From contig NZ_CP017075.1 of NCBI RefSeq assembly GCF_001742225.1, positions 2,480,001 through 2,544,000 of the forward strand: a DNA stretch of 64,000 nt. Reading direction: 5' to 3'. The notes below the pieces were generated by a model. The model saw only the letters and a program-made list of their open reading frames with translations, was not told where the DNA came from and made no database searches. The number at the start of each line of letters is the position of its first letter. Positions within the stretch are counted from its first letter, which is position 1. The position numbers were made by a program, and so were the translations under genes. Positions 14,817-22,555 of this stretch are shown in pieces. The stretch comes from Novosphingobium resinovorum. Lineage in GTDB: Bacteria; Pseudomonadota; Alphaproteobacteria; Sphingomonadales; Sphingomonadaceae.

Positions 14817-15076
14817 CCGGCCCGCTGGATACCAGCCCTGAAAATGACCGGGTACTGGGACAATCAACCGCGCTGTTACTGCCGTTTTGCGACCGTAGCG
14901 CGGGCTCATCGCATTATCACCAGTGTGTATATTGGTGACATGATAACTGACGATGATGACCGTTGTCGTAAATCGAATGTCATCCAGTCAGCGGCTTCGC
15001 ACTGCGGCGCCTGCGCGTTGCGAAGCTCCGGGACAGCAGCCTCCCTTGCGCAAGAGCGCGTCGCCAGCACGCCTTG

Positions 15077-15547
15077 TCAAGCTGCCGCCCAGTGCCTGAT
15101 CTCCTCCGCCAGCCCACGCGGCATGTGCTGCGGCAAGTCATCCAGGGCGAAGAAGCACGCCTCAACGATTTCGCGCCCATCGGCGCGCGGCTCGCCGCGG
15201 GCGGCCCCGCGCACGACCCGCACAACATTGCGGCTGCCGTGCAGTTCCTCGGTGCTCACTGTCAGCAAGCGCGCGCCAACGAGTGCGCAGCCGGTCTCCT
15301 CCAGAGTTTCACGCACCGCAGCGGCGACCGGGTCCTCGCCGGATTTGAGGCCGCCTCCAGGCGGCATCCATTTGTCTGAGCCATAGGAATGGCGTACCAG
15401 CAGGATGCGCTCATCCGCATCGAGCGCCAGTATGCGCACCCCGTCGAGGCGCGGACGCCATACGCGCCAGACCTTCACGCGTATCGCATGCGCCGCCCGG
15501 TAGAGCGCCCGGTGCAGCGGCGCGGGCAAACGGATCAGCAGAAGCAA
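15077..15547 (-). CDS. Nudix hydrolase
   Basis: A 156-residue Nudix protein that would hydrolyse a nucleoside diphosphate linked to another group. The Nudix box reads GGGLKSGEDPVAAAVRETLE followed by ETGC, matching G-x5-E-x7-R-E-x2-E-E-x-G. A basic N-terminal segment precedes the fold. It overlaps the 3' end of the 6-phosphogluconolactonase gene by 13 bases, so the two are likely co-transcribed. The substrate is not predictable. Confidence 0.88.
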   Translation of the reverse strand: MLLLIRLPAPLHRALYRAAHAIRVKVWRVWRPRLDGVRILALDADERILLVRHSYGSDKWMPPGGGLKSGEDPVAAAVRETLEETGCALVGARLLTVSTEELHGSRNVVRVVRGAARGEPRADGREIVEACFFALDDLPQHMPRGLAEEIRHWAAA

Positions 15548-16152
15548 GTGACTTTCGCGCTAGTCGTACGCAGCAGGCGGGCGACGGGCAGGTCATGCTC
15601 CCCGGCAATCGCCGCGTCGAATACCGCGCGCTTGTCGGCACCCCGGATGACGAACACGATCTCGTCGCTATCGATGAGCGAGGGGATGGTGAGGCTCACC
15701 CGATCAAACGGCGCCTCGGGAGGGAGCGGATCGGGGGTTAGCCGACGAACCGGCAGCACATCATCGACCTGGGGGTCGGTATTAGGGAACAGCGAGGCGA
15801 TATGACCATCGCCGCCCATCCCCAGCCATGCGATGGCGAAATGCGGCGGCGTCGCATCCTCGGTCAGCGGGACGATCCTCGCGCCGGCGGGCTCGAGCCG
15901 GGCGCGGATCTTGCCAACGTTGCTGGCGGGATGGTCCTCGGCAACGATGCGGTCGTCGCCCGGCCACACCGCAATGCGCGGCCACGGGAGATCCTCGGCC
16001 GCAAGCCGCTCGAAGATCGGGAAAGGCGTGGAGCCGCCCGGCGCGGTCACGGCGATCTCGGTAGATATAGCCAGCGCACTGCGCAGGCGCGCGGCGAACC
16101 AGGTGGCGATGGCAGCGTCGTCGGCGCCTTCGATCATTTCGACGTTGAGCAT
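15535..16152 (-). CDS. pgl: 6-phosphogluconolactonase
   Basis: Cytosolic enzyme hydrolysing 6-phosphogluconolactone in the pentose-phosphate and Entner-Doudoroff routes. At 205 residues it is slightly short for the family. The start at 16152 gives MLNVEMIEGADDAAIA. The sugar-phosphate-isomerase-like fold shows PGGSTPFPIF, WPGDDRIV and GMGGDGHIASLFPNT, the last containing the catalytic His region. No zwf or edd lies next to it here. It leads a two-gene operon with the Nudix gene. Confidence 0.88.
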   Translation of the reverse strand: MLNVEMIEGADDAAIATWFAARLRSALAISTEIAVTAPGGSTPFPIFERLAAEDLPWPRIAVWPGDDRIVAEDHPASNVGKIRARLEPAGARIVPLTEDATPPHFAIAWLGMGGDGHIASLFPNTDPQVDDVLPVRRLTPDPLPPEAPFDRVSLTIPSLIDSDEIVFVIRGADKRAVFDAAIAGEHDLPVARLLRTTSAKVTCFC

Positions 16153-16196
16153 AGGGAGCGCCCTAGCACTCCGCCGCTCGCTGCGGAATGGGCCAA

Positions 16197-16298
16197 GCGA
16201 GATTCTCGCGCACGAACCGGGCGCGCTGCTCGGCTTGGTCGGCCCGGTCGTCGATAATACCGTCAGTGGCGTTATCGCCGGCTTCTCCGGCCGATTGG
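16197..16298 (-). pseudogene. Decayed C-terminal fragment of a dps gene
   Basis: The reverse strand reads SAGEAGDNATDGIIDDRADQ and on to VRENLA. This matches the last 33 residues of the intact Dps at 29616-30074 at 27 of 33 positions. No further Dps sequence is visible upstream, and the frame continues past the normal stop. It is the tail of a second dps copy, lost by deletion. Confidence 0.8.
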
Positions 16299-16630
16299 CT
16301 TCTCCCGCCCTTCCTGAATCCCTTGCAAGCCGCGCGGCACCCTTGCGAAGCTCCCGACATCTGGTTGCCTGTGCGGCTTGATCGGATCCGGCCTGGCACA
16401 GTTCGTTGTATCGCTTACCCGTAGGGATCATGCATCGCCTCGCCGCCCCAGCTACGAGCTCCCGCGCCACGTGATGCTCCGGCAATCGTCAGGACCAAGG
16501 TTTCCCCTCCTGACGTCGTCATGCTATCGTCTCATTGCCAGACGACGGAGTTTTTGTGGCCGCCAAGTTCGCGCGATCAGGCACGAGCGGCAATGCGGCC
16601 TTTAGCCGTACGCGCGCCAGGACGAAAAGC
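16299..16630. other. Spacer without a recognised gene
   Basis: Between the dps remnant and the DUF6429-like gene I see only short unconvincing frames. It probably contains a junction of accessory DNA. Confidence 0.4.
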
Positions 16631-16891
16631 ATGGAGATTGCCAAGGACAAGGTGGATGAAGCCATACTCGCATTGCTTTGGCTCAACCAGCACGTAACGG
16701 GCGTGGCGTGGAAAGGCTTCGACTGGGCAACGATGAACCGCCTTCACGAGCGCGGGCTCATTTCCGACCCCGCACGGCGACGCAAGTCGGTGTGGTTCAC
16801 CGAGGAGGGTGATGCCGCTGCGGAAAAAGCGTTCAGATCGCTGTTCAGCTCTGGAAATGACGAAACTTCCGGGTCAGAAACGACGCCGTAG
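16631..16891 (+). CDS. DUF6429-like small protein
   Basis: An 86-residue protein from the ATG at 16631, with AGGA nine bases upstream. MEIAKDKVDEAILALLWLN, WKGFDWATMNRLHERGLISD and SVWFTEEGDAAAEKAFRSLF fit the DUF6429 pattern. That family resembles a short winged-helix-like domain and is common next to mobile DNA. Function is unknown. It begins a run of three same-strand genes. Confidence 0.7.
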   Translation: MEIAKDKVDEAILALLWLNQHVTGVAWKGFDWATMNRLHERGLISDPARRRKSVWFTEEGDAAAEKAFRSLFSSGNDETSGSETTP

Positions 16892-16908
16892 TCGAGGAAA
16901 GGCACCCA

Positions 16909-17706
16909 GTGGCGGCTTTGGAGACCGAGAGCGAGGTCATCGCAGTGACCGGCTATGCGGCAGTGCGGGAGGCTTTCAACGATGTTCTTGACTTGTGTGT
17001 CGTCAAACTGACGCAGGCTGATCGCAGGTTCGCGTGGGAGGTCCTCGATCTCGCCGGCCTCGATGAAGATGACACGGCGGCCATAGAAATGCTGAGCGAC
17101 ACCGCTCTGTTCTCGCGGCGCGACCCGCTACGCGCGCGCCGCGCTATCGACAGGATCGCCGGCAAGCTGCCGGTCAAGCGCGATCCGCTCAAATCCGCGA
17201 TCGCTGCGCGCCTGCCTGCAGCCATTTTCTCGATCTTTCGCGTGATCGGTCGTCACAAGGACGGGGGTGTACACGCACTGGATTTGCTGGATCGCCAGCG
17301 CCCCATCCATATCATGGATCATGCGCTAGCCCAGCAGGTACAAGTGATTGGCGAAGTGCTGATAGCGGGTCGCTTCGTGGACCTTGGCCCCTGGTATGTC
17401 GGCTTCGGGATCGTCGTTCCTTTGCGCAAAAGTGAAAGCCTTGCGATCATGCTCGCACTTTCCGCAAGTGATGGCGGTCCCGACGAGATCGAGGAGAAGC
17501 GTCACGATCTGCATGAACTGATTTACCAGTCGCACCTGATGGGTGAGGATCTGGTCATGCGCGCCGTTGAACCCATGATCTCCGCCATCGCGATGGGCAT
17601 CGACATGGAAGAGGATTTCGACGCGGCGATGAAATCCCTGGCACCGGTCTTCCCTTCGCGGCGCACCGGTGGGCAGGCCGACAATAAGAACGCCAACGAC
17701 AGGTGA
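16909..17706 (+). CDS. Hypothetical protein of unknown family
   Basis: A 265-residue protein, mainly helical and rich in Ala, Leu and Asp. There is no signal peptide and no catalytic motif I recognise. The middle contains RRAIDRIAGKLPVKRDPLKS, and the end has repeated acidic helices before a basic tail. It is 17 bases after the DUF6429-like gene and 6 bases before the next, so the three are probably one operon. Confidence 0.65.
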   Translation: MAALETESEVIAVTGYAAVREAFNDVLDLCVVKLTQADRRFAWEVLDLAGLDEDDTAAIEMLSDTALFSRRDPLRARRAIDRIAGKLPVKRDPLKSAIAARLPAAIFSIFRVIGRHKDGGVHALDLLDRQRPIHIMDHALAQQVQVIGEVLIAGRFVDLGPWYVGFGIVVPLRKSESLAIMLALSASDGGPDEIEEKRHDLHELIYQSHLMGEDLVMRAVEPMISAIAMGIDMEEDFDAAMKSLAPVFPSRRTGGQADNKNANDR

Positions 17707-17712
17707 ACCCGC

Positions 17713-19230
17713 TTGAGCAGCGATATCAGGACCGAGCTCGAGAGGCTCAGCCACGCAGCACTGATTGACCTCATTGACGGCCATGCACGCGACGACGACC
17801 GGTTCAAGACCTGGCTCGCGACGCAACTGGCTATCCAGAACGCGCTGAATGACGGTGCCGGGCTGGATCCGGCACCATTCGAAGCGCGGATTGCCGCATT
17901 GCTCGCGCCACCGTTTGTAGGGTTCCGAGGAGGCTATCGGCACGATACCCTGTTCGAAGTCGACTACGAAGCACTCGATGAACTGGTTGCGCAGGCGAAC
18001 ACATTGCTTACCGCGAAAGACGGTGTCAGTGCGCTGGCGATCCTGATCCCTCTGGCGCGAGGGCTTGCCGAGGTTGCAGGCAATTGCGACGAGCGCGATG
18101 GCTGCTTCGAGGACCTGCTGGCGATTCTCAACGAGCGGATTGCGGTTGCCGTTCTTCTCGAGAGCGTCACCCGGGAGTCCTGCGACGATGCCTGCGACTC
18201 GCTCAGCCGCTGCCAGCACGAAATTGCCAAATACAGCGATAGCGGTGCATTCGAACTGGCCATCGCCGCCGCTTCGCGCCGATGGGATGACCCCGGCCTC
18301 GAGGATCTCCTGGCCGGTCGTGGCTCGACCTGGCCGCTGATCGGCAGCAGCGATGCCGATGAGGAGCGGCTTACCGCAGCCCGGCTGTCGGCGCTGGACG
18401 TGATGGATCGCCATCAGGAGTTCCTGCGTTTTTCATTCGCCGCGAAGCATTTCCCAGCGCATGCAGGAATGCTGGTACGCCTTGACCGGATCGAGGACGC
18501 CATGGACGTTGCCAGAACCCATTTGCGCGCGCCCGAAGATGTTCTCGGACTTGCCAAGGCCGTGTGGGACACCGGGCGGTGTGACGTCGCGCTCGATCTT
18601 GGCGGCTGGGGCATATCGATGCCGCCTGATCCCGATACGGCGGTCCACACAAGCGCTCACGCATGGCTGACGCTGTGTCGCTGGGTGCGAGATCGGGCGG
18701 CGTTCGCAGGTCAGCCCGCAAAGGCGCTGTCAGCCGCCATCGGCGCGTTTGAAACGAGCCTGGCCCGCGAGGATTTTAGAGCGGCTGCGAAAATCTGCGA
18801 GCCCCATCAGTGGGACATAGTGCGAGAAGAACTGCTCGGTCGCCTGATCGCCGCCGCTTACGCCGTCGACCGCATCGACATCCTGCTTGATGAAGGTAGG
18901 CTCGATGACGCGATCGCAAGCATCGAACACGCCCATCCACGATTGCATTATGCCCGCGACGAGGCGCTCGTCAGGCTAACCAATGCCGCGCTCAAGGCCC
19001 GCCCTGAATGGGCTGCCGGTTTTGCGGTGAAGATGGCGTCCCCCATCATCGAGAGCGGGCGCTCGAGCCGATACGACCTTGCCGCTTTCTGGCTCGAGCG
19101 GGCTGCGTGCGGGTTCATAACGCTCGGCAGAACCGCCGAGTGGCATCACTATCTCGACGAGTTGATGACGACGCATCGACGCAAGCACAGGCTGATGGGC
19201 TTTCTCAGATCCTTACGCTCGCGTTCGTGA
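17713..19230 (+). CDS. Alpha-helical repeat protein, resembling the C-terminal part of SWIM zinc-finger proteins
   Basis: A 505-residue protein starting with TTG; AGGTGA lies at ribosome-site distance. It is built of consecutive helical pairs (for example LERLSHAALIDLIDGHARDD, LTAARLSALDVMDRHQEFLR and ARDEALVRLTNAALKARPEW), like TPR/HEAT arrays. The N-terminal helix resembles the helical region found C-terminal to SWIM fingers in larger proteins, but no CxC..CxH finger is present here. It may be a scaffold. The SWIM link is an impression only. Confidence 0.55.
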   Translation: MSSDIRTELERLSHAALIDLIDGHARDDDRFKTWLATQLAIQNALNDGAGLDPAPFEARIAALLAPPFVGFRGGYRHDTLFEVDYEALDELVAQANTLLTAKDGVSALAILIPLARGLAEVAGNCDERDGCFEDLLAILNERIAVAVLLESVTRESCDDACDSLSRCQHEIAKYSDSGAFELAIAAASRRWDDPGLEDLLAGRGSTWPLIGSSDADEERLTAARLSALDVMDRHQEFLRFSFAAKHFPAHAGMLVRLDRIEDAMDVARTHLRAPEDVLGLAKAVWDTGRCDVALDLGGWGISMPPDPDTAVHTSAHAWLTLCRWVRDRAAFAGQPAKALSAAIGAFETSLAREDFRAAAKICEPHQWDIVREELLGRLIAAAYAVDRIDILLDEGRLDDAIASIEHAHPRLHYARDEALVRLTNAALKARPEWAAGFAVKMASPIIESGRSSRYDLAAFWLERAACGFITLGRTAEWHHYLDELMTTHRRKHRLMGFLRSLRSRS

Positions 19231-19478
19231 AGCGCCGCGGGCCGAGCCAACTCCGTCGAGCGTGCGGATCAGACTTGCTGCCCCGGCGTCGGGCATTGAA
19301 AGGTGCGGCGGGGATCGTCTGGGAGGCAAAGTGCGCCTCGCCCCAACTGATCTTGGCGTACCCCATTGGGCGGATATTGCCTGCGCGGCGATGTTGATGT
19401 CCAGCTCCTTTACCATAGCGGCGCGGGGGCCGTCAGGCAGAGGCGCGTCACTGGCCGGGAAGCCCATCAGATCCTAAG
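19231..19478. other. Spacer at the edge of the mobile-element region
   Basis: Short open frames on both strands; none shows a domain. I see no RNA gene. The decayed IS110 copy begins right after it. Confidence 0.35.
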
Positions 19479-19746
19479 CTGTTGGCGGATGTGATCCGCA
19501 AACGCGCACCCGATGCCGCGAGGGTCGCATTTGAGACCGGCCCCTATCGACCTGGTACTATCAGGAGCGCACAGCGGTCGGCATTCCGGCGATCTGTATC
19601 GATATGCGTCAAGCCAAAAGAGGCTGGATAGGGCGCGCAACAAGACCGACGCGATCGTTGCTGACGGTCTAGCTCATCTTGCCGAGGCCGCCTTTTGGTA
19701 AAGGCCTTTGACAGCATGCTCGTACGCACTCTGGTGGCCGGCCTCA
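19479..19746 (+). pseudogene. IS110-family transposase fragment
   Basis: The reading jumps between frames but keeps the IS110 order: LLADVIRKRAPDAARVAFET, then after a shift LSTWYYQERTAVGIPAICID, then after another shift NKTDAIVADGLAHLAEAAFW, a stop, and KAFDSMLVRTLVAG. These correspond to the N-terminal DEDD domain. Several frameshifts and a stop make it dead. Its 3' side is cut by an IS21-type terminus. Confidence 0.75.
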
Positions 19747-19748
19747 GC

Positions 19749-19805
19749 CCGGAATGGTCGCCGGCTTCGCGTCGGAATCCATGGCCGGCTTCAATTGGAA
19801 TTCGC
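19749..19805. repeat. IS21-type terminal repeat remnant
   Basis: Two consecutive units of 23-24 bases, CCGGAATGGTCGCCGGCTTC and TCGGAATCCATGGCCGGCTT plus a few bases each, resemble the three 23-bp units at 41486-41554. IS21-family elements carry such repeated transposase-binding sites at their ends. The rest of that element is gone. Confidence 0.6.
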
Positions 19806-19810
19806 AGAGG

Positions 19811-19849
19811 GTCGAGGGCGTGGAGGTTCGAGTGTTCTCCTGGGCACCA
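19811..19849 (+). other. tRNA-Leu 3'-end fragment, probable integrase attachment site
   Basis: GGCGTGGAGGTTCGAGT followed by TCTCCTGGGCACCA resembles the variable arm, T-arm and acceptor end with CCA of an alphaproteobacterial tRNA-Leu. Two bases of the T-stem (GT in place of CC) differ from what pairing requires, and the 5' half of the tRNA is missing, replaced by IS21-type repeats. It lies 165 bases upstream of a P4-type integrase in the same orientation, the usual arrangement for tRNA-targeting integrases. Confidence 0.6.
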
Positions 19850-19859
19850 TTTGTTCTCC

Positions 19860-19883
19860 CGCGGACGTCCACAGACGTCCGCG
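19860..19883. repeat. 10-bp inverted repeat beside the attachment site
   Basis: CGCGGACGTC and GACGTCCGCG are perfect inverted copies separated by 4 bases. No T-run follows. It could be an arm-binding site or a remnant tRNA-processing/termination hairpin. Confidence 0.5.
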
Positions 19884-19976
19884 GAGAGGCTGAAAAACCT
19901 CACTTTTTGTGTTATGATCGTCCGCTCAAATCCGGGCGAATTCGGCACCAATCGGGAACAATGCGGGTATATCCGA

Positions 19977-20012
19977 GGGTATCGATCTTCGTCCTTTGCT
20001 AGGACGATACCC
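19977..20012 (+). promoter_or_regulatory. Hairpin immediately upstream of the integrase start
   Basis: GGGTAT and ATACCC, with inner CGTCC and GGACG, form a two-part stem that ends two bases before the ATG at 20015. It would occlude ribosome access and may limit integrase expression. Confidence 0.45.
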
Positions 20013-20014
20013 CC

Positions 20015-21256
20015 ATGGCCACCCTTTTTGCCACTACCGTCGCCAGCGCCAAACCGCGCGAGCGGGACTATAAGCTGTCTGATGGCGGTGGTCTCTATCT
20101 TCTTGTCCGTCCCAATGGCACGAAACTCTGGCGTCTCAATTACCGCTATCTTGAAAAGCACCGTACGCTTGCATTCGGGGCGTGGCCCGAGGTCAGCCTC
20201 GCTGATGCGCGGGATCGGCGAGACGATGCCCGACGCCTGCTCGCTGCCGGGACCGACCCTTCGCATCAACAGAAAGTTGATGCCGCTCGTGCCCGCGTCG
20301 AGGAGAACGACACATTCAAGCTCGTGGCCGAGGAGTGGGTGGCGAAGAACGAGCGGGAAGGTTTGGCCGAGGTCACGCTTAGAAAACTGCGCTGGCTCCT
20401 GGACAAGGCCTACGCCCGGATCGGTGATCGCCCGGTGGCAAAGATCACTGCGCAGGAGGTTCTGGCCGTTCTGCGCGCCGTCGAGGCAACGGGTCGGCAT
20501 GAGAGCGCGCGGCGCATGCGCAGCGTACTCAGCCGGGTCTTCCGTTACGCCATTGCAACGACGCGGGCCGAGCGAGATCCAGCGAGCGACCTTCGCGGCG
20601 CATTGACCGTTCCAAAGGCCAAGCACCTCGCCGCGATCACCACCGAGGATCGGGCGGGACACCTCATGCGAGCGATCGAAGGCTATTCCGGTCATGCCAT
20701 CACGCTTTTCGCCTTGAAACTGTCAGCCCATCTGTTCGTGCGTCCCGGTGAACTGCGACAGGCTGAGTGGGCGGAGTTCAACTTCGATCGCAGCGTCTGG
20801 AACATTCCTGCTGAGAAGATGAAGATGCGGCGGCCGCATCGCGTGCCCCTCTCGGCTCAGGTCGTGGGGCTATTCGAAGAGCTATGGGACCTCACAGGGA
20901 GCGGACGCTATTGCTTCCCTTCCTTCCGGACAGGCCAGCGCCCTATGTCTGAGAATACCGTCAATGCGGCGCTCAGGGCTCTTGGCTTTGGTCAGGAGGA
21001 GATGACTGCGCATGGGTTTCGGGCGATGGCCGCCACGCTCCTCAACGAGACCGGGCAATTCAATCCCGATGCGATTGAACGTCAGCTTGCACACATGGAA
21101 AACAATGGAGTGCGCCGCGCGTACACGCGCGGTGAATATTGGAACGAGCGAGTCGCGCTGATGCAGTTTTGGTCTGACGAGCTAGAACGTCTTCGCGTTG
21201 GAGCCAACATCCTCGAGCCCCACTTTGCAGCACGGAAGCGTCCAAGCGCGGACTGA
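20015..21256 (+). CDS. P4-type tyrosine recombinase/integrase
   Basis: Site-specific recombinase of 413 residues that would integrate and excise a genomic island at a tRNA 3' end. The N-terminal DUF4102-type domain shows KLSDGGGLYLLVRPNGTKLW, followed by a SAM-like core-binding domain (residues 95-190). The catalytic residues are Arg in VRPGELRQAEW (about 243), His-x-x-Arg in HGFRAMAATLLN (about 333) and Tyr in RRAYTRGEYW (about 370). It appears intact. The partner att site was not found in the window. Confidence 0.93.
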   Translation: MATLFATTVASAKPRERDYKLSDGGGLYLLVRPNGTKLWRLNYRYLEKHRTLAFGAWPEVSLADARDRRDDARRLLAAGTDPSHQQKVDAARARVEENDTFKLVAEEWVAKNEREGLAEVTLRKLRWLLDKAYARIGDRPVAKITAQEVLAVLRAVEATGRHESARRMRSVLSRVFRYAIATTRAERDPASDLRGALTVPKAKHLAAITTEDRAGHLMRAIEGYSGHAITLFALKLSAHLFVRPGELRQAEWAEFNFDRSVWNIPAEKMKMRRPHRVPLSAQVVGLFEELWDLTGSGRYCFPSFRTGQRPMSENTVNAALRALGFGQEEMTAHGFRAMAATLLNETGQFNPDAIERQLAHMENNGVRRAYTRGEYWNERVALMQFWSDELERLRVGANILEPHFAARKRPSAD

Positions 21257-21318
21257 CATGACTAAGAGGTTTACCATAGATTATAACCTAAATGACTGAC
21301 CGGCTGACGACGGTAGGA

Positions 21319-21447
21319 TCATGGGGCGGGGCTGAAGCCATCCTTGTGGGCATGTTCATCGAGATACCGCATGATGATGTCATCGGTGATGTTGCCGGAG
21401 GTGGTCGAGAAATAGCCCCTTTGCCTGAAGCGCTGTCCCCAATACCG
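21319..21447 (-). pseudogene. IS200/IS605-type TnpA C-terminal fragment
   Basis: The reverse strand ends in RGYFSTTSGNITDDIIMRYL followed by DEHAHKDGFSPAP and a stop. This matches the C-terminus of Y1-type transposases of the IS200/IS605 family. The catalytic HUH and Tyr parts are absent. It abuts the IS256-type fragment. Confidence 0.6.
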
Positions 21448-21504
21448 GGAGTGTCATGATTTCCGTGTCTGGGCGGGCATAACGGGTAAAAAGGGAGTCC
21501 CACT

Positions 21505-22206
21505 ATGTCACGACGCAAAGAGCCTGCCATACCGAATGAGCTTCTCGATCAGCTTTTGGCGGGCGGCGCTGCCAGCGCCGCCTTCGAGCAGGGCGGTCTG
21601 CTCGATTCGCTGAAGAAGGCGCTGACAGAGTGTGCCCTGAATGCGGAGATGGAACACTACCTCGCTGGCGAAGACGGCGCCGGCGACATGCGCAACGGCT
21701 ACGGTCGGAAGACGGTGATGACCGACACTGGCAAGTTGGCGATCGACGTGCCGCGCGACCGCCAGTCGAGCTTCGACCCACAGTTGATCGCCAAGTATCA
21801 ACGCCGCTTTCCTGGCTTCGACGACAAGATCGTGTCGATGTACGCGCGCGGCATGAGCACCCGCGAGATCACCAGGCATCTGCTGGCCGAAGTGGTGGGT
21901 GAACAGGTTGCCGCCGAGAACGCCAAGGCCACCACCAAGGTGCAGCGCGGCATCGTGCGCGATTGTCTTTCCGGGACTAACGGACGGGTAAAGCGCGATA
22001 GCTGGGTGCCGCGCTGGATGGCTTTCCCGGCATCGAGCTACACGGACCGGGGCGGAGTCGGCAGCGCCGAGCGCGCACAGCGGCTGGCGGCGCAGCTGGC
22101 GATGGGGCAAGAGCCGGAGGAGGTCGAGCCGGATGACCCTGTCAATACCGATGCGGAGGATACTCCCGTCGTCGAGGGTGAGAATGGGATGCTACAGGCG
22201 GCGTAA
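21505..22206 (+). pseudogene. Chimeric frame: IS256-type transposase N-terminus fused to the C-terminus of an accessory protein
   Basis: Residues 1 to about 128 are an IS256-family transposase N-terminus, with MRNGYGRKTVMTDTGKLAID, RDRQSSFDPQLIAKYQRRFP and SMYARGMSTREITRHL. The frame then continues without a break into VGEQVAAENAKATTKVQRGI and WMAFPASSYTDRGGVGSAER. This is the C-terminal tail of a plasmid or ICE protein, perhaps ParB-like (unsure). Both partners are truncated. The catalytic DDE part of the transposase is missing, so it is non-functional for transposition. Confidence 0.65.
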
Positions 22207-22555
22207 CTCCGATTGCTGGACCGGCGGCATGAGGCGTGTCGCCGGTTCTTCGTTGTGCTGTCGCACGTCGCTTCCGCTGCGCGTCGCGAGGTCGGGATGC
22301 GGGGCATCCCTCCGGCGGTCGCCGCGCTGGCGCGCGGCGGCGTTGGGCCTGATCGGCTCCAGGGTGACGGGGGGCGTCGCTGCCCTGTAGCCCCGCCTCG
22401 GCGGGCCGCAACCCGTCCGCTGCGCGACCGCGTCTTCCACTTCGTTGCAGCCCTTCGGGTGCCCCCCGCCTCACCCGGCGGGGCTGTCGGTCCGCTCCTG
22501 CCGCCCCCCGCCACCCTGGCGCCGGTCGATGGCGGTTGAGGAAAGGAAGACCAAG
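22207..22555. other. Non-coding spacer before ardC
   Basis: A very GC-rich stretch of about 350 bases with short inverted GC motifs. The last part contains GAGGAAAGGAAG, the ribosome site for ardC. No gene is seen. Confidence 0.5.

Noticed and set aside
19544..20695. Minus-strand frame overlapping the integrase
   Set aside because: The integrase has all catalytic residues; the antisense frame shows nothing.
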